A stretch of DNA of 64,000 bases, taken from the NCBI RefSeq assembly GCF_041103235.1, contig NZ_JBGCUN010000002.1, positions 310,001-374,000 of the forward strand. The letters run 5' to 3'. Shown here piece after piece: positions 35,280-45,407 of this stretch; position 1 is the stretch's first letter; each line of letters opens with the position of its first letter. Below the pieces are notes generated by a model, which worked only from the letters and a program-made list of their open reading frames with translations, ran no database searches and was not told the DNA's origin. The stretch comes from Yoonia sp. R2331. Its GTDB lineage: Bacteria > Pseudomonadota > Alphaproteobacteria > Rhodobacterales > Rhodobacteraceae. The translations under genes and the position numbers were made by a program.

Positions 35280-36218
35280 TTGAGAACAAAGGCCGTCATT
35301 CTGAACGCACCCGGCGAATTGGGTGTCGAATCGGTGACCCTGACCGCGCCAGCGCGCGGTGATATCGTTGTCCGCGTCCTGCACTCTGGCATTTCAACCG
35401 GCACGGAAAAGCTGTTTTGGACCGGCGAAATGCCCCCCTTTCCCGGTATGGGCTACCCGCTGATCCCCGGCTACGAGGCCGCAGGCGAAGTGGTCGAGGC
35501 TGGCCCCGAAAGCGGGTTCTGCGTGGGTGAACATGTCTTTGTCCCCGGTGCCAATTGCTATGACGGGGCGTTTGGCCTTTTTGGCGCAGCCTCTGCCACC
35601 ATCGTCACCCCTGCATCCCGCGTGACCCGGATCGACCGGGGCTTGGGCGCGTCCGGCGCGCTTTTGGCGTTGGCCGCTACCGCGCGCCACGCGATGGCCG
35701 GACCGGGCAAGGCTGTGCCGGATTTGATCATCGGTCACGGTGTTCTGGGCCGCCTTCTGGCGCGGCTGACCATCGCAGCCGGCGCACCTGCGCCCACCGT
35801 GTGGGAGATCGACCCGCTTCGGATGGATGGGGCGGACGGCTATGACGTTGTGAACCCCGACGCCGACACGCGCCGCGACTATGCCAGCATCTACGATGCC
35901 TCGGGTCGTGCTGATCTTTTGAATGACATGATCGGGCGTTTGGTGCGCGGCGGTGAAATCGTCCTCGCCGGGTTCTACACCCAGCCGCTGCAATTCGCCT
36001 TTCCGCCCGCCTTCATGAAAGAGGCCCGGCTGCGCATCTCTGCCGAATGGCAGCCCGACGACATGACCGCCACCAAGGCGCTCGTCGAAAGCGGCGTGCT
36101 GCGGCTCGACGATCTGATCTCTGAAACACGACCCGCGGCGGACGCGGCAAAGGCCTACACCACGGCCTTTACCGATCCGGCCTGCCTGAAAATGATCCTG
36201 AACTGGGGAACCGCATGA
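35280..36218 (+). CDS. bchC: 2-desacetyl-2-hydroxyethyl bacteriochlorophyllide A dehydrogenase
   Basis: A 312-residue MDR-type oxidoreductase that oxidises the C3 hydroxyethyl group to acetyl in bacteriochlorophyll a synthesis. Typical stretches are [38 protein letters not shown] and a short Rossmann segment [17 protein letters not shown]. The frame has no ATG near the conserved start; TTG 35280 with GGGGA nine bases before it fits best. TTG 35223 overlaps the edge of the PpsR boxes and is less likely. The stop overlaps bchX (ATGA). Confidence 0.93.
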   Translation: MRTKAVILNAPGELGVESVTLTAPARGDIVVRVLHSGISTGTEKLFWTGEMPPFPGMGYPLIPGYEAAGEVVEAGPESGFCVGEHVFVPGANCYDGAFGLFGAASATIVTPASRVTRIDRGLGASGALLALAATARHAMAGPGKAVPDLIIGHGVLGRLLARLTIAAGAPAPTVWEIDPLRMDGADGYDVVNPDADTRRDYASIYDASGRADLLNDMIGRLVRGGEIVLAGFYTQPLQFAFPPAFMKEARLRISAEWQPDDMTATKALVESGVLRLDDLISETRPAADAAKAYTTAFTDPACLKMILNWGTA

Positions 36219-37216
36219 AGGACGAAATTCCGAACCTCAAGGGCTATGACAAGGCCCTGCGCGATGAAGCGGCCCAGCCCACGCTTGAGGTTCCGCAAGG
36301 GGAGCCCACGTCCAAAACCCAGATCATCGCGATCTATGGCAAAGGCGGGATCGGCAAGTCGTTCACGCTGGCCAACCTCAGCCACATGATGGCCGAACAG
36401 GGCAAGCGCGTGCTGCTGATTGGCTGTGACCCGAAATCCGACACCACCAGCCTGCTCTTTGGCGGCAAGGCCTGCCCGACGATCATCGAAACCTCTGCCA
36501 AGAAAAAGCTGGCAGGCGAAGAAGTCGCGATTGGCGACGTTTGTTTCAAGCGCGGCGGCGTCTTTGCGATGGAACTTGGCGGGCCAGAGGTTGGGCGCGG
36601 CTGTGGCGGACGCGGTATCATCCACGGGTTCGAGCTGTTGGAAAAGCTCGGGTTCCATGACTGGGACTTTGACTATGTGTTGCTCGACTTTCTAGGTGAC
36701 GTGGTCTGTGGCGGCTTTGGCCTGCCGATTGCCCGCGACATGGCGCAAAAGGTGATCCTTGTGGGGTCCAATGACTTGCAATCGCTTTACGTGGCGAACA
36801 ACGTCTGTTCCGCCGTCGAATACTTCCGCAAGTTGGGCGGCAACGTCGGTGTGGCGGGCCTTGTTATCAACAAGGATGACGGCACCGGCGAGGCGCAGGC
36901 CTTTGCCAAGGCGGTCGACATCCCGATCCTAGCGGCCATTCCGCAGGATGATGACCTGCGCAAGAAATCCGCCAACTACCAGATTGTCGGCACCATGGAA
37001 TCGCAGTGGGGCGAGATGTTTGCAGGCCTTGCCGATGCCGTCGGCGTGGCCCCGCCGGTGCGGCCAACGCCGCTCGATCAGGATGGGTTGCTGGGTCTCT
37101 TTGATGCCGAAGACACGGGCGCCAACTTTGTTCTGACCCCAGCCACTGACACCGACATGCGCGGCAAGAATGCCAAGCCCAGGGAAAGCCTTGAGGTGAT
37201 CTATGACGACGCATGA
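36215..37216 (+). CDS. bchX: chlorophyllide a reductase iron protein subunit X
   Basis: A 333-residue NifH-like ATPase, the reductase component of chlorophyllide a reductase (BchXYZ), which saturates ring B on the way to bacteriochlorophyll. The P-loop is [16 protein letters not shown]; cluster-binding Cys residues lie in [20 protein letters not shown], followed by CGGRGII, and in [16 protein letters not shown]. It starts inside the bchC stop. A small ORF begins 14 bases before its stop and links it to bchY. Confidence 0.96.
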   Translation: MKDEIPNLKGYDKALRDEAAQPTLEVPQGEPTSKTQIIAIYGKGGIGKSFTLANLSHMMAEQGKRVLLIGCDPKSDTTSLLFGGKACPTIIETSAKKKLAGEEVAIGDVCFKRGGVFAMELGGPEVGRGCGGRGIIHGFELLEKLGFHDWDFDYVLLDFLGDVVCGGFGLPIARDMAQKVILVGSNDLQSLYVANNVCSAVEYFRKLGGNVGVAGLVINKDDGTGEAQAFAKAVDIPILAAIPQDDDLRKKSANYQIVGTMESQWGEMFAGLADAVGVAPPVRPTPLDQDGLLGLFDAEDTGANFVLTPATDTDMRGKNAKPRESLEVIYDDA

Positions 37217-37352
37217 TCGCATCAAACGGGCCATCAGCAATGCCAAGATCCTGCAGGATGAAGCGGTCGATCTTAAAAAGGTCCTGACGGATTTCGTGGA
37301 CGAGGTGAAAGCAGGGAAGTCGCCCGCACCCGCACCAAAGGATCCGTCATGA
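37203..37352 (+). CDS. conserved-looking 49-residue ORF between bchX and bchY
   Basis: A small open frame starting [20 protein letters not shown] and ending PAPAPKDPS. It starts 14 bases inside the bchX 3' end in another frame, and its TGA stop overlaps the bchY ATG (ATGA), so it fills the bchX-bchY gap exactly. The sequence is mostly charged helix with a Pro/Ala tail; no membrane segment. I know of no named function. Perfect placement between two overlapping subunits of one enzyme argues for real, coupled translation. Confidence 0.65.
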   Translation: MTTHDRIKRAISNAKILQDEAVDLKKVLTDFVDEVKAGKSPAPAPKDPS

Positions 37353-38947
37353 TTGGCCAACCCCCACAGCGCGAAGGTTATGAAGTCGGCTATGACGCCG
37401 CCGGTGAGGTTGAAATCATCCGTGGCGAAGAGCGCGCGCAGCAAGAGATGAGCGCCACCCAAGCCACCGCGTTGGAAGGCGGCTGCACCGCCGGTGCCGC
37501 CACGATGGAGGCGGCCGCCCGCGCCGCGGGCAAATCCGACATCCTTGATCAATACGCCGCCGATTACCCCCAAGGCCCCCACGATCAGCCGCAGTCCATG
37601 TGCCCCGCCTTCGGATCGCTGCGCGTCGGCCTGCGCATGAAGCGTGTGGCCACCGTGCTGTCCGGCTCGGCCTGCTGTGTCTACGGCCTGACGTTTGTTT
37701 CACACTTCTACGGCGCGCGCCGCTCGGTCGGCTACGTGCCGTTCAACTCTGAAACGCTGGTCACCGGCAAGCTCTTCGAGGATATCCGCGAAAGCGTGCA
37801 CGATATGGCCGACCCCGACCGCTATGACGCGATTGTGGTCACTAACCTTTGTGTACCAACCGCCTCTGGCGTGCCGCTGCGCCTGTTGCCGAAGGAAATC
37901 AACGGCGTCCGCATCGTCGGCATCGACGTCCCCGGCTTTGGCATCCCCACCCATGCAGAGGCCAAGGATGTGCTGGCCGGTGCCATGCTCGCCTATGCAA
38001 GGGAAGAGGCCGCCGCAGGCCCCGTCGCCCGGCCCACCGCTGCCAAAGATGACCGCCCCGCTGTCGCCCTGATGGGAGAGATGTTCCCCGCCGACCCGAT
38101 GATGATCGGCGGCATGTTGGCCCCCATGGGGCTTGCCGCCGGACCTGTGGTGCCGACCCGCGAGTGGCGCGAGCTTTACGCCGCCCTCGATTGTGGCGTC
38201 GCCGCTGCGATCCACCCGTTCTACACCGCATCCGTGCGCGAATTTCAGGCCGCTGGCCGCAAGGTCGTGGGCTCTGCCCCCGTCGGCTATGACGGCACCG
38301 CCGCGTGGCTGGCAGCAATCGGTGACGCCTACAACGTCGCGCCGGACCAGATCGCCGCAGCCCAGAACGCGTTCTTGCCCGCCATCAAGGGTGCGCTAGC
38401 CGGGGCGCGAATTGACGGCACCATCACCCTGTCGGGCTACGAAGGGTCTGAACTCCTCGTCGCGCGCCTATTGATCGAAAGCGGCGCGACTGTGCCTTAT
38501 GTCGGCACCGCCTGCCCGAAGACACCTTGGTCCGCTGATGACGCCGCATGGCTTGAGGCCAAAGGTGTGAAGGTCAAGTTCCGCGCCAGCCTCGAGGATG
38601 ACCTCTCCGCCATGGAAGGCGTCAAGCCTGACCTTGCCATCGGGACCACGCCGGTGGTGCAGCGCGGCAAGGAATTGGGCATCCCCTCGCTTTACTTCAC
38701 CAACTTGATCTCGGCCCGTCCGCTGATGGGGCCTGCTGGCGCCGGCAGCCTGCAACAGGTCGTGAATGCCGCGATCAACGGTGCCGAGAAGATGGGCAAG
38801 ATGAAAGCCTTTTTCGAAGGCGTCGGCCACGACGACACCGCTGGTGTCTGGGAAGGCGCGCCCAACCTGCGCCCCGACTTCCGCGCCCAGCACCAGAAAA
38901 AGCTGGATAAACAAAAGAGGGCCGCAGAAGCGGCGGCAATGATATGA
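37349..38947 (+). CDS. bchY: chlorophyllide a reductase subunit Y
   Basis: A 532-residue NifD-like subunit of chlorophyllide a reductase. Cys-containing conserved stretches are [39 protein letters not shown] and [20 protein letters not shown], which help hold the 4Fe-4S cluster with BchZ. The N-terminal 35 residues are charged and less conserved. ATG 37349 overlaps the stop of the 49-residue ORF. A hairpin-rich 76-base gap separates it from bchZ. Confidence 0.96.
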   Translation: MIGQPPQREGYEVGYDAAGEVEIIRGEERAQQEMSATQATALEGGCTAGAATMEAAARAAGKSDILDQYAADYPQGPHDQPQSMCPAFGSLRVGLRMKRVATVLSGSACCVYGLTFVSHFYGARRSVGYVPFNSETLVTGKLFEDIRESVHDMADPDRYDAIVVTNLCVPTASGVPLRLLPKEINGVRIVGIDVPGFGIPTHAEAKDVLAGAMLAYAREEAAAGPVARPTAAKDDRPAVALMGEMFPADPMMIGGMLAPMGLAAGPVVPTREWRELYAALDCGVAAAIHPFYTASVREFQAAGRKVVGSAPVGYDGTAAWLAAIGDAYNVAPDQIAAAQNAFLPAIKGALAGARIDGTITLSGYEGSELLVARLLIESGATVPYVGTACPKTPWSADDAAWLEAKGVKVKFRASLEDDLSAMEGVKPDLAIGTTPVVQRGKELGIPSLYFTNLISARPLMGPAGAGSLQQVVNAAINGAEKMGKMKAFFEGVGHDDTAGVWEGAPNLRPDFRAQHQKKLDKQKRAAEAAAMI

Positions 38948-38950
38948 CCC

Positions 38951-38998
38951 CGAATATTCGTCGAATATTCGTCACCCCCAAATCTTTGACGAAGATTT
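38951..38998 (+). repeat. tandem palindromes and hairpin between bchY and bchZ
   Basis: Two copies of the 10-base palindrome CGAATATTCG (38951-38960 and 38962-38971) are followed by a 7-bp hairpin AAATCTT-TGACG-AAGATTT (38980-38998). They lie just after the bchY stop, in the transcribed bchY-bchZ spacer, and could shape mRNA stability or bchZ translation. Confidence 0.65.
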
Positions 38999-39023
38999 GC
39001 CCCCGCCGGTCGGAGGGTGCGCT

Positions 39024-40484
39024 ATGCTGATCACCGATCACGACCGTGCAGGCGGATATTGGGGCGCTGTCTATGCCTTCTGCGCCGTCAAAGGCCTGCA
39101 AGTGGTGATTGACGGCCCCGTCGGCTGCGAAAATCTGCCCGTGACTTCTGTCTTGCACTACACGGACGGCTTGCCCCCGCATGAGCTGCCCATCGTTGTC
39201 ACCGGTCTGGGTGAGACCGAGATGGGCGAAGGCACAGAAGAGGCGATGAAACGCGCGTGGAACGTGCTTGATCCCGCCTTGCCCGCCGTGGTCGTCACCG
39301 GGTCGATTGCCGAGATGATCGGCGGCGGCGTGACACCACAAGGCACCAACATCCAGCGCTTCCTGCCGCGCACCATTGATGAGGATCAATGGGAATGCGC
39401 CGACCGCGCGATGACGTGGATTTTCACCGAATTCGGCATGACCAAGGGTCGGATGCCGCCCGAGAAGAAGCGCCCCGATGATGCGCCCCCCCGCGTCAAC
39501 ATCCTTGGGCCGATGTACGGCACATTCAACATGCCGTCTGATCTGGCGGAAATCCGACGCTTGGTCGAAGGCATCGGGGCAGAGGTCAATATGGTCATGC
39601 CGCTGGGCGCGCATCTGGCCGAAATGCGCAATCTGGTGAATGCGGACGTAAACATCTGCATGTACCGCGAGTTTGGCCGTGGCCTCGCGGAATGCCTTGG
39701 CAAGCCCTACCTGCAGGCCCCCTTTGGCATCGACAGCACCACCAAGTTCCTGCGCAAGCTGGGCGAACTAACCGGCCTTGACCCTGAGCCCTTCATCGAA
39801 CGCGAAAAGCACTCGACCATCAAACCGGTCTGGGATTTGTGGCGTTCGGTCACGCAGGATTTCTTTGCCACCGCCGAATTCGGGATCGTCGCCAACGAAA
39901 CCTACGCCCGTGGCGTGCGCCATTATCTTGAGGGCGATCTGGGTTTCCCTTGCGCCTTTGCCGTCGCGCGCTGTCGCGGGGCCAAGACCAACAACGACGA
40001 GGTGCGCAACCTTGTGCACAGCAAGAAACCCCTGATCCTGATGGGGTCGATCAACGAAAAAATGTATCTGGCAGAAACCAAGGCGGGCCACGGCCCCAGC
40101 CCCAGCTTCATCCCCGCCAGCTTCCCCGGTGCCGCGATCAGGCGCGCGACTGGCACGCCCTTCATGGGCTACGCCGGGGCGACTTATATCCTGCAAGAGG
40201 TCTGCAATGGCCTTTTCGACAGCCTCTTTCACATTCTGCCGCTGGCCTCTGACATGGACGCCACCGATGCGACCCTGACACCGCTGCGGCGCGACATGCC
40301 GTGGGACGCAGATGCCCAGGCCAAACTGGATGAGATCGTGGCAACACACCCGATCCTGACACGCATTTCCGCGGCGAAAACGCTGCGGGACGCCGCCGAA
40401 CGGGCGGCCCTCGACGCAGGCAGTGACCGCGTGGTCCTGCAGACGGTCGAGACATTAGAGACATCAACGGGAGGACAGAAATGA
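39024..40484 (+). CDS. bchZ: chlorophyllide a reductase subunit Z
   Basis: A 486-residue NifK-like subunit of chlorophyllide a reductase. It starts [20 protein letters not shown] and has the Cys-containing [20 protein letters not shown], plus the C-terminal [23 protein letters not shown] 39024 is preceded by CGGAGG. The stop overlaps pufQ (ATGA), so bacteriochlorophyll synthesis and the puf genes are translationally joined, as in Rhodobacter. Confidence 0.96.
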   Translation: MLITDHDRAGGYWGAVYAFCAVKGLQVVIDGPVGCENLPVTSVLHYTDGLPPHELPIVVTGLGETEMGEGTEEAMKRAWNVLDPALPAVVVTGSIAEMIGGGVTPQGTNIQRFLPRTIDEDQWECADRAMTWIFTEFGMTKGRMPPEKKRPDDAPPRVNILGPMYGTFNMPSDLAEIRRLVEGIGAEVNMVMPLGAHLAEMRNLVNADVNICMYREFGRGLAECLGKPYLQAPFGIDSTTKFLRKLGELTGLDPEPFIEREKHSTIKPVWDLWRSVTQDFFATAEFGIVANETYARGVRHYLEGDLGFPCAFAVARCRGAKTNNDEVRNLVHSKKPLILMGSINEKMYLAETKAGHGPSPSFIPASFPGAAIRRATGTPFMGYAGATYILQEVCNGLFDSLFHILPLASDMDATDATLTPLRRDMPWDADAQAKLDEIVATHPILTRISAAKTLRDAAERAALDAGSDRVVLQTVETLETSTGGQK

Positions 40485-40708
40485 CAGATTTCACCAGCGA
40501 CGTGGACGTGCCATCGCGCACGCGGACCGCACCGCCCAAGCGCGAGTACTACGCTTATTTCGCGATCATCTTCCTGGCGACCCTGCCGCTGGCGGTCCTG
40601 ACGTGGGGCCTGTCTGCGCTACGTCAGATGAAGCTGCCGGCCAAGGGACCATTCGCCAAGGCCTGGACGCAAGCCCGGATCATAACACCACAGATTTTCA
40701 GTGCCTGA
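40481..40708 (+). CDS. pufQ: PufQ, bacteriochlorophyll synthesis accessory protein
   Basis: A 75-residue protein with one membrane helix ([20 protein letters not shown]) and the C-terminal ITPQIFSA typical of PufQ. It is thought to promote bacteriochlorophyll supply to the LH1/RC complexes. It overlaps bchZ by four bases. Two hairpins between it and pufB (40758-40803) probably mark a processing site that makes the more stable pufBALMX message. Confidence 0.9.
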   Translation: MTDFTSDVDVPSRTRTAPPKREYYAYFAIIFLATLPLAVLTWGLSALRQMKLPAKGPFAKAWTQARIITPQIFSA

Positions 40709-40757
40709 GGCGCTGAAATACGACATTCGCCATGCTTTCGGGTGCGGTGGATCAGGG

Positions 40758-40803
40758 CAGGGGGCTCTCCCCTGTCAATACCCGGCCGCAGGGGCTCTGC
40801 GGC
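40758..40803 (+). other. two hairpins in the pufQ-pufB spacer
   Basis: CAGGGG/CCCCTG (40758-40774, loop GCTCT) and GCCGCA/TGCGGC (40785-40803, loop GGGGCTC) are perfect 6-bp stems. They lie 25 bases before pufB and are likely 5' boundary structures of the processed puf mRNA. Confidence 0.6.
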
Positions 40804-40827
40804 GTCAGTTCATAATTGGAGACAAGA

Positions 40828-40983
40828 ATGGCTGATAGAAGTGACCTGTCTTTCACAGGTCTCACAGACGAGCAGGCGCAGGAATTGCACTCAGTCTACA
40901 TGAGCGGACTGTGGATCTTCACGATGATCGCAGTCGTTGCCCATGTGCTGACGTACATCCAACTGCCCTGGTTCTCTTGGTAA
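40828..40983 (+). CDS. pufB: LH1 antenna beta polypeptide
   Basis: A 51-residue single-helix antenna protein, [20 protein letters not shown] at its start and LPWFSW at its end. H39 in VAHVLTY is the bacteriochlorophyll ligand, and H21 matches the conserved upstream His. It pairs with PufA to form the LH1 ring around the reaction centre in the inner membrane. The ATG is preceded by GGAGAC. Confidence 0.95.
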   Translation: MADRSDLSFTGLTDEQAQELHSVYMSGLWIFTMIAVVAHVLTYIQLPWFSW

Positions 40984-40999
40984 GAAAGGAACGTAAGCA

Positions 41000-41155
41000 A
41001 TGGCACAGTTCTACAAGATCTGGCTGATCTTCGACCCGCGCCGCGTTTTCGTGGCACAGGGCGTGTTCCTTTTCCTGCTGGCAGCGATGATTCACCTCGT
41101 CCTGCTTAGCAACGAGGGCACCAACTGGTTCCAGCTGGCCTTTGGCGCGCAATAG
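41000..41155 (+). CDS. pufA: LH1 antenna alpha polypeptide
   Basis: A 51-residue antenna protein starting [21 protein letters not shown]32 in [10 protein letters not shown] is the bacteriochlorophyll ligand and the WFQLAFGAQ end is typical of LH1-alpha. It follows pufB by 16 bases with an AAGGAACG ribosome site. The strong hairpin at 41184-41212 lies 28 bases after the stop. Confidence 0.95.
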   Translation: MAQFYKIWLIFDPRRVFVAQGVFLFLLAAMIHLVLLSNEGTNWFQLAFGAQ

Positions 41156-41183
41156 GGACCGGGCGTAACGCTTGGACAAGATC

Positions 41184-41212
41184 GCTATGGGCGGGCCTGG
41201 TCCGCCCATAGC
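41184..41212 (+). other. pufA-pufL intercistronic stem-loop
   Basis: GCTATGGGCGG (41184-41194) and CCGCCCATAGC (41202-41212) form a perfect 11-bp stem with a seven-base loop. Comparable hairpins between pufA and pufL in Rhodobacter protect the pufBA mRNA and so raise the LH1 to reaction-centre ratio. Confidence 0.85.
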
Positions 41213-41278
41213 AAACCACACGACGCTAGACGACAGGACACCCCACGGGACCGGCCCTGTCCATGAATGGAGAAGAAG

Positions 41279-42109
41279 ATGGCACAGCTCAGCTTCGAAA
41301 GAAAATACCGGGTCCGTGGTGGGACGCTGATCGGCGGCGACATGTTCGACTTTTGGGTGGGGCCCTTTTATGTGGGCTTCTTCGGGGTCACGACATTCTT
41401 TTTTGCCGTGCTTGGCACCATCCTGATCTTTTACGGCGCCTCGCAGGGGCCAACATGGAACCCCTGGCTGATCTCGATTGATCCGCCGGCGCTGGAATAC
41501 GGGTTGGGTGCGGCACCGCTGCTGGAAGGCGGGTTATGGCAGATCATCACGATCTGCGCGATTGGCGCCTTTGTCAGTTGGGCGCTGCGCGAGGTCGAGA
41601 TTTGCCGCAAGCTGGGCATCGGTTATCACGTGCCGTTTGCATTTTCCGTGGCGATCCTGGCCTATGTCACCCTTGTGGTGATCCGGCCGGTGTTGATGGG
41701 GGCCTGGGGGCACGCATTCCCCTATGGCATCTTCAGCCACCTCGATTGGGTGAATAACGTGGGCTATGCTTATGGCAACTTCCACTACAACCCCGCGCAT
41801 ATGGTCGCGATCACCTTCTTTTTCACCACCTGTCTGGCGCTGGCGCTGCACGGGTCACTGGTGCTGTCGGCGGTCAACCCCGGCAAGGGGCAGGAGATCA
41901 AATCGCCCGACCACGAAGACACCTATTTCCGCGATCTGATCGGCTACTCCATCGGGCCACTTGGCATCCACCGTCTGGGCCTGTTCCTGGCGCTGAATGC
42001 GGGCCTTTGGTCAGCGATCTGCATCGTCATTTCGGGCACCATCTGGTTCGACGAATGGATCATCTGGTGGGATTGGTATTACGAGCTGCCCTGGTGGGTG
42101 GACCTGTAA
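41279..42109 (+). CDS. pufL: photosynthetic reaction centre L subunit
   Basis: A 276-residue membrane protein with five helices. Ligands match R. sphaeroides L with a shift of one: H154 (FSHLDW) and H174 (NPAHM) for bacteriochlorophyll, H191 and H231 for the non-haem iron, and E213-D214 (DHEDTYF) at the QB proton path. Starting at ATG 41279 gives [20 protein letters not shown]. It carries primary charge separation with PufM. pufM follows after 14 bases. Confidence 0.97.
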   Translation: MAQLSFERKYRVRGGTLIGGDMFDFWVGPFYVGFFGVTTFFFAVLGTILIFYGASQGPTWNPWLISIDPPALEYGLGAAPLLEGGLWQIITICAIGAFVSWALREVEICRKLGIGYHVPFAFSVAILAYVTLVVIRPVLMGAWGHAFPYGIFSHLDWVNNVGYAYGNFHYNPAHMVAITFFFTTCLALALHGSLVLSAVNPGKGQEIKSPDHEDTYFRDLIGYSIGPLGIHRLGLFLALNAGLWSAICIVISGTIWFDEWIIWWDWYYELPWWVDL

Positions 42110-42123
42110 GGAGGACATGAAAA

Positions 42124-43053
42124 ATGGCTGAATATCAGAATATTTTCACCCAGGTTCAGGTCCAGGGACCCGCCGAAATGGGTGTGGATGCACAGGATGG
42201 CAGCGCCATCGAACGCGGCACGACAACCGGGTTTTCCAAGCTGGCGGGCCTCTTTGGCAACGCACAACTTGGCCCGGTCTATCTGGGGTCCTTCGGGCTG
42301 ATCTCGCTTGCGACGGGGCTGGTCTGGTTCCTGATGGTGGGCCTCGCCTTCTGGGCGCAGGCTGACTATAGCCCCGCAATTTTCCTGCGGGATCTGTTCT
42401 GGCTCTCGCTTGATCCGCCCTCACCGGGCTATGGCCTGTCGATGCCACCCATGGATGACGGCGGCTACTTCATGATCGCCAGCTTCTTTCTGCTGATCTC
42501 GGTCATGACGTGGTGGGTCCGCACCTACCTGCGGGCTGAAGCACTCGGCATGGGCAAACACGTCGCCTGGGCCTTTGCCTCTGCCATCTGGCTGTTTCTG
42601 GTGCTGGGCCTCTTCCGCCCGATCCTGATGGGCGACTGGTCGGAAATGGTCCCCTATGGCGTGTTCAGCCACCTCGACTGGACCAACCTCTTTTCGATCA
42701 CCCACGGCAACCTGTTCTACAACCCCTTCCACGCGCTCAGCATTGCGTTCCTCTATGGCTCTGCCCTGCTGTTTGCGATGCACGGGGCCACGATCCTCGC
42801 GGTCAGCCGCTTCGGCGGCGAGCGCGAGATCGAACAGATCGTCGACCGGGGCACCGCCACCGAACGGGCCGCCCTGTTCTGGCGCTGGACCATGGGCTTC
42901 AACGCCACAATGGAAGGCATCCACCGTTGGGCGTGGTGGTTTGCGGTGCTGACAACGCTGACCGGCGGCATCGGCATCCTGCTCACCGGCACGGTGGTCG
43001 ATAACTGGTACGTCTGGGCCCAAGACCACGGCTATGCGCCGCTAGACCGTTGA
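42124..43053 (+). CDS. pufM: photosynthetic reaction centre M subunit
   Basis: A 309-residue partner of PufL with five helices. The segments [20 protein letters not shown] and [20 protein letters not shown] carry the bacteriochlorophyll and iron ligands, and [12 protein letters not shown] the last His. Very similar to R. sphaeroides M across its length. AGGAGG precedes the start. pufX, not pufC, follows. Confidence 0.97.
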   Translation: MAEYQNIFTQVQVQGPAEMGVDAQDGSAIERGTTTGFSKLAGLFGNAQLGPVYLGSFGLISLATGLVWFLMVGLAFWAQADYSPAIFLRDLFWLSLDPPSPGYGLSMPPMDDGGYFMIASFFLLISVMTWWVRTYLRAEALGMGKHVAWAFASAIWLFLVLGLFRPILMGDWSEMVPYGVFSHLDWTNLFSITHGNLFYNPFHALSIAFLYGSALLFAMHGATILAVSRFGGEREIEQIVDRGTATERAALFWRWTMGFNATMEGIHRWAWWFAVLTTLTGGIGILLTGTVVDNWYVWAQDHGYAPLDR

Positions 43054-43069
43054 TGAAAGGACGATGATG

Positions 43070-43306
43070 ATGAGCGACGAAAAGATGAACATCCTCGGCC
43101 GGGCAGAACGGTCCCGGCTGTCAGCCGACATCACCTATCTGATGCTCAAGGGGGCGGGATATGCCGCCATCTTCTGCTTGGCCCTGTGGCTGGTGATTGC
43201 GGTGATCGCAGGCATCGGACGGGCGCTACCCCCTGAAAGCCGCGATGCATCTGACCCCACACCGTGGTCCGCCCTGACCGTCCCGGTCACGGTCATCACG
43301 GTCTGA
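43070..43306 (+). CDS. pufX: PufX, LH1 ring-gap protein
   Basis: A 78-residue single-helix protein. The membrane segment YLMLKGAGYAAIFCLALWLV and the following GIGRALP align with the R. sphaeroides PufX helix (MKGAGWAGG ... GRMLP). PufX opens the LH1 ring for quinone exchange and helps dimer formation. Three in-frame ATGs are present (43064, 43067, 43070); GAAAGGA at 43055-43061 fits 43070 best. No pufC (reaction-centre cytochrome) follows. Confidence 0.87.
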   Translation: MSDEKMNILGRAERSRLSADITYLMLKGAGYAAIFCLALWLVIAVIAGIGRALPPESRDASDPTPWSALTVPVTVITV

Positions 43307-43353
43307 CCCCATAGGTGCGGGCGGTGCGCGACGCGGCCCGCATCTTCTGCCAT

Positions 43354-43378
43354 CGGGCCACCCTCCCTGGTGGGCCCG
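43354..43378 (+). other. hairpin after pufX
   Basis: CGGGCCACC (43354-43362) pairs with GGTGGGCCCG (43369-43378), with one bulged G and a six-base loop. A second stem TTCCTGT/ACAGGAA follows at 43410-43428. These probably stabilise the 3' end of the puf message. Confidence 0.5.
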
Positions 43379-43430
43379 GTCACGGGGCGCCTCTGGCACC
43401 CCAGTTCCCTTCCTGTTGGCTACAGGAACG

Positions 43431-43476
43431 CGCGTCGCAACTTAGGGTCACACCTTGGGTTGCGGCGCGTTTTTTT
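43431..43476 (+). terminator. intrinsic terminator directly before dxs
   Basis: CGCGTCGCAAC (43431-43441) pairs with GTTGCGGCGCG (43459-43469) over 11 bp with one G-U pair, followed by seven T (43470-43476). It ends four bases before the dxs ribosome site, so transcription from any upstream promoter must read through it to reach dxs. Confidence 0.85.
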
Positions 43477-43493
43477 CACCGGCGGAGGCTGCC

Positions 43494-45407
43494 ATGATCC
43501 CGACCCCAACACTTGACCGCGTCAACTATCCTGCAGACTTGCGCGCCATGACAGACACCGATCTGGCAACCCTGTCGGACGAATTACGCGCCGAGGTGAT
43601 CGACGCGGTGTCAGTGACCGGCGGCCACCTTGGGTCGTCCTTGGGCGTGGTCGAACTGGCCGTGGCAATCCACGCCGTTTTTGACACCCCGCGCGACAAA
43701 CTGGTCTGGGACGTGGGCCACCAGTGCTATCCGCACAAGGTGCTGACCGGCCGTCGCGACCGGATGCGGACCCTGCGGAAAGAGGGCGGGCTGTCCGGCT
43801 TCACCAAGCGCGCCGAAAGCGTCTATGACCCCTTTGGCGCGGCGCATTCTTCCACCTCGATTTCTGCAGCACTTGGCTTCACCCTTGGCCGCGACGAAGG
43901 CATGGACACAGGCGATGCGATTGCGGTGATCGGTGATGGGTCGATCAGCGCGGGCATGGCCTATGAGGCGCTCAACAACGCAGGTGCCGAAGGCCGGCGA
44001 ATGTTCGTGATCCTCAACGACAATGAGATGTCGATCGCCCCGCCCGTGGGCGCGATGTCGAAATACCTTTCCAGCCTCTATGCCTCGCCCTTGGGAGAGA
44101 TGCACAAGATGGCGGCGGGGTTCGAGGCCGCCTTGCCCGGCCCATTGCGTGACCACGCCCGCCGCGCGCGGCAGTTGGTGACCGGGGCAGCACCGGGCAA
44201 TTCCGGCACATTGTTTGAAGAGCTTGGCTTTTCCTACGTCGGCCCCATCGACGGGCACGACATGTCGCAGCTTTTGCCGGTCCTGCGCGCCGCCCGTACC
44301 CGCGCCACCGGCCCTGTGCTGATCCATGTCTGCACCACCAAGGGCAAAGGCTTTGCACCTGCTGAAAACGCGGCAGATTGCGGTCACGGTGTCGGGAAAT
44401 TCGACCCTAACACCGGTGAACAGCCCAAAAAGCGACCGAATGCGCCCAGCTACACTTCTGTCTTCGGTCACGCCCTTACGGAAGAGGCTGAACATGACCC
44501 CCGGATCGTCGCCGTCACCGCCGCGATGCCCTCTGGCACCGGTGTCGACATCATGGCCAAGCGTTTCGCGTCCCGTGTGCATGACGTGGGCATTGCCGAA
44601 CAGCACGGCGTGACCTTTGCCGCCGGCATGGCCGCGTCGGGGCTGAAACCTTTCTGCGCGATCTACTCGACCTTCCTGCAACGCGGTTACGACCAGATCG
44701 TGCATGACGTGGCTTTGCAAAACTTGCCCGTCCGCTTTGCCATCGACCGCGCGGGTCTTGTCGGTGCCGATGGCCCGACCCATGCCGGCGCCTTTGACAT
44801 CGGCTACCTTTCGGCGCTGCCCAACATGGTGGTTATGGCCGCCAGTGACGAGGCAGAGCTGATGCACATGGTCCGCACCGCCGCCGCCTATGACGATGGC
44901 CCCATCGCGTTCCGCTACCCCCGCGGCGAGGGCGAAGGCGTGACCATGCCCGACCGCGGCGCGCTGATCGAGATTGGCAAGGGCCGGATCGTGCAAGAAG
45001 GATCAGACATCGCACTTTTGTCCTTTGGCGCGCATCTGGGCGAATGCCGCAAGGCCGCTGATCTGTTGGAAATGCAAGGCATCGACGTCACTATTGCCGA
45101 CGCCCGCTTTGCCAAGCCGCTCGACCGGGATCTGATCCGGCAGTTGGTGCGCAATCACCGCGCGGTGGTGACGATCGAACAAGGCGCGCGCGGCGGCTTT
45201 GGCGCGATGGTGCTGCATGATCTGGCCAACTATGGCCTTCTGGATGGCCGCTGCCAGATCCGCACAGTCACACTGCCCGACCGTTTCATAGATCAGGCCG
45301 CACCGGATGCGATGTACGCCGACGCAGGCATGACCGCGACCGACATCGCCGCCACCGCGATGCAGGCCGCCGGTGTCGACATGACCCGCGTCACCTCCAA
45401 GGCTTAG
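43494..45407 (+). CDS. dxs: 1-deoxy-D-xylulose-5-phosphate synthase (photosynthesis-cluster copy)
   Basis: A complete 637-residue DXS. ThDP/Mg motif is [20 protein letters not shown]; further conserved parts are [38 protein letters not shown], and [15 protein letters not shown] with the catalytic Glu. It supplies isoprenoid precursor for carotenoids and the bacteriochlorophyll tail. The start at 43494 has GGAGG upstream, next to an intrinsic terminator. The first copy lies at the left edge of the window. Confidence 0.96.
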   Translation: MIPTPTLDRVNYPADLRAMTDTDLATLSDELRAEVIDAVSVTGGHLGSSLGVVELAVAIHAVFDTPRDKLVWDVGHQCYPHKVLTGRRDRMRTLRKEGGLSGFTKRAESVYDPFGAAHSSTSISAALGFTLGRDEGMDTGDAIAVIGDGSISAGMAYEALNNAGAEGRRMFVILNDNEMSIAPPVGAMSKYLSSLYASPLGEMHKMAAGFEAALPGPLRDHARRARQLVTGAAPGNSGTLFEELGFSYVGPIDGHDMSQLLPVLRAARTRATGPVLIHVCTTKGKGFAPAENAADCGHGVGKFDPNTGEQPKKRPNAPSYTSVFGHALTEEAEHDPRIVAVTAAMPSGTGVDIMAKRFASRVHDVGIAEQHGVTFAAGMAASGLKPFCAIYSTFLQRGYDQIVHDVALQNLPVRFAIDRAGLVGADGPTHAGAFDIGYLSALPNMVVMAASDEAELMHMVRTAAAYDDGPIAFRYPRGEGEGVTMPDRGALIEIGKGRIVQEGSDIALLSFGAHLGECRKAADLLEMQGIDVTIADARFAKPLDRDLIRQLVRNHRAVVTIEQGARGGFGAMVLHDLANYGLLDGRCQIRTVTLPDRFIDQAAPDAMYADAGMTATDIAATAMQAAGVDMTRVTSKA

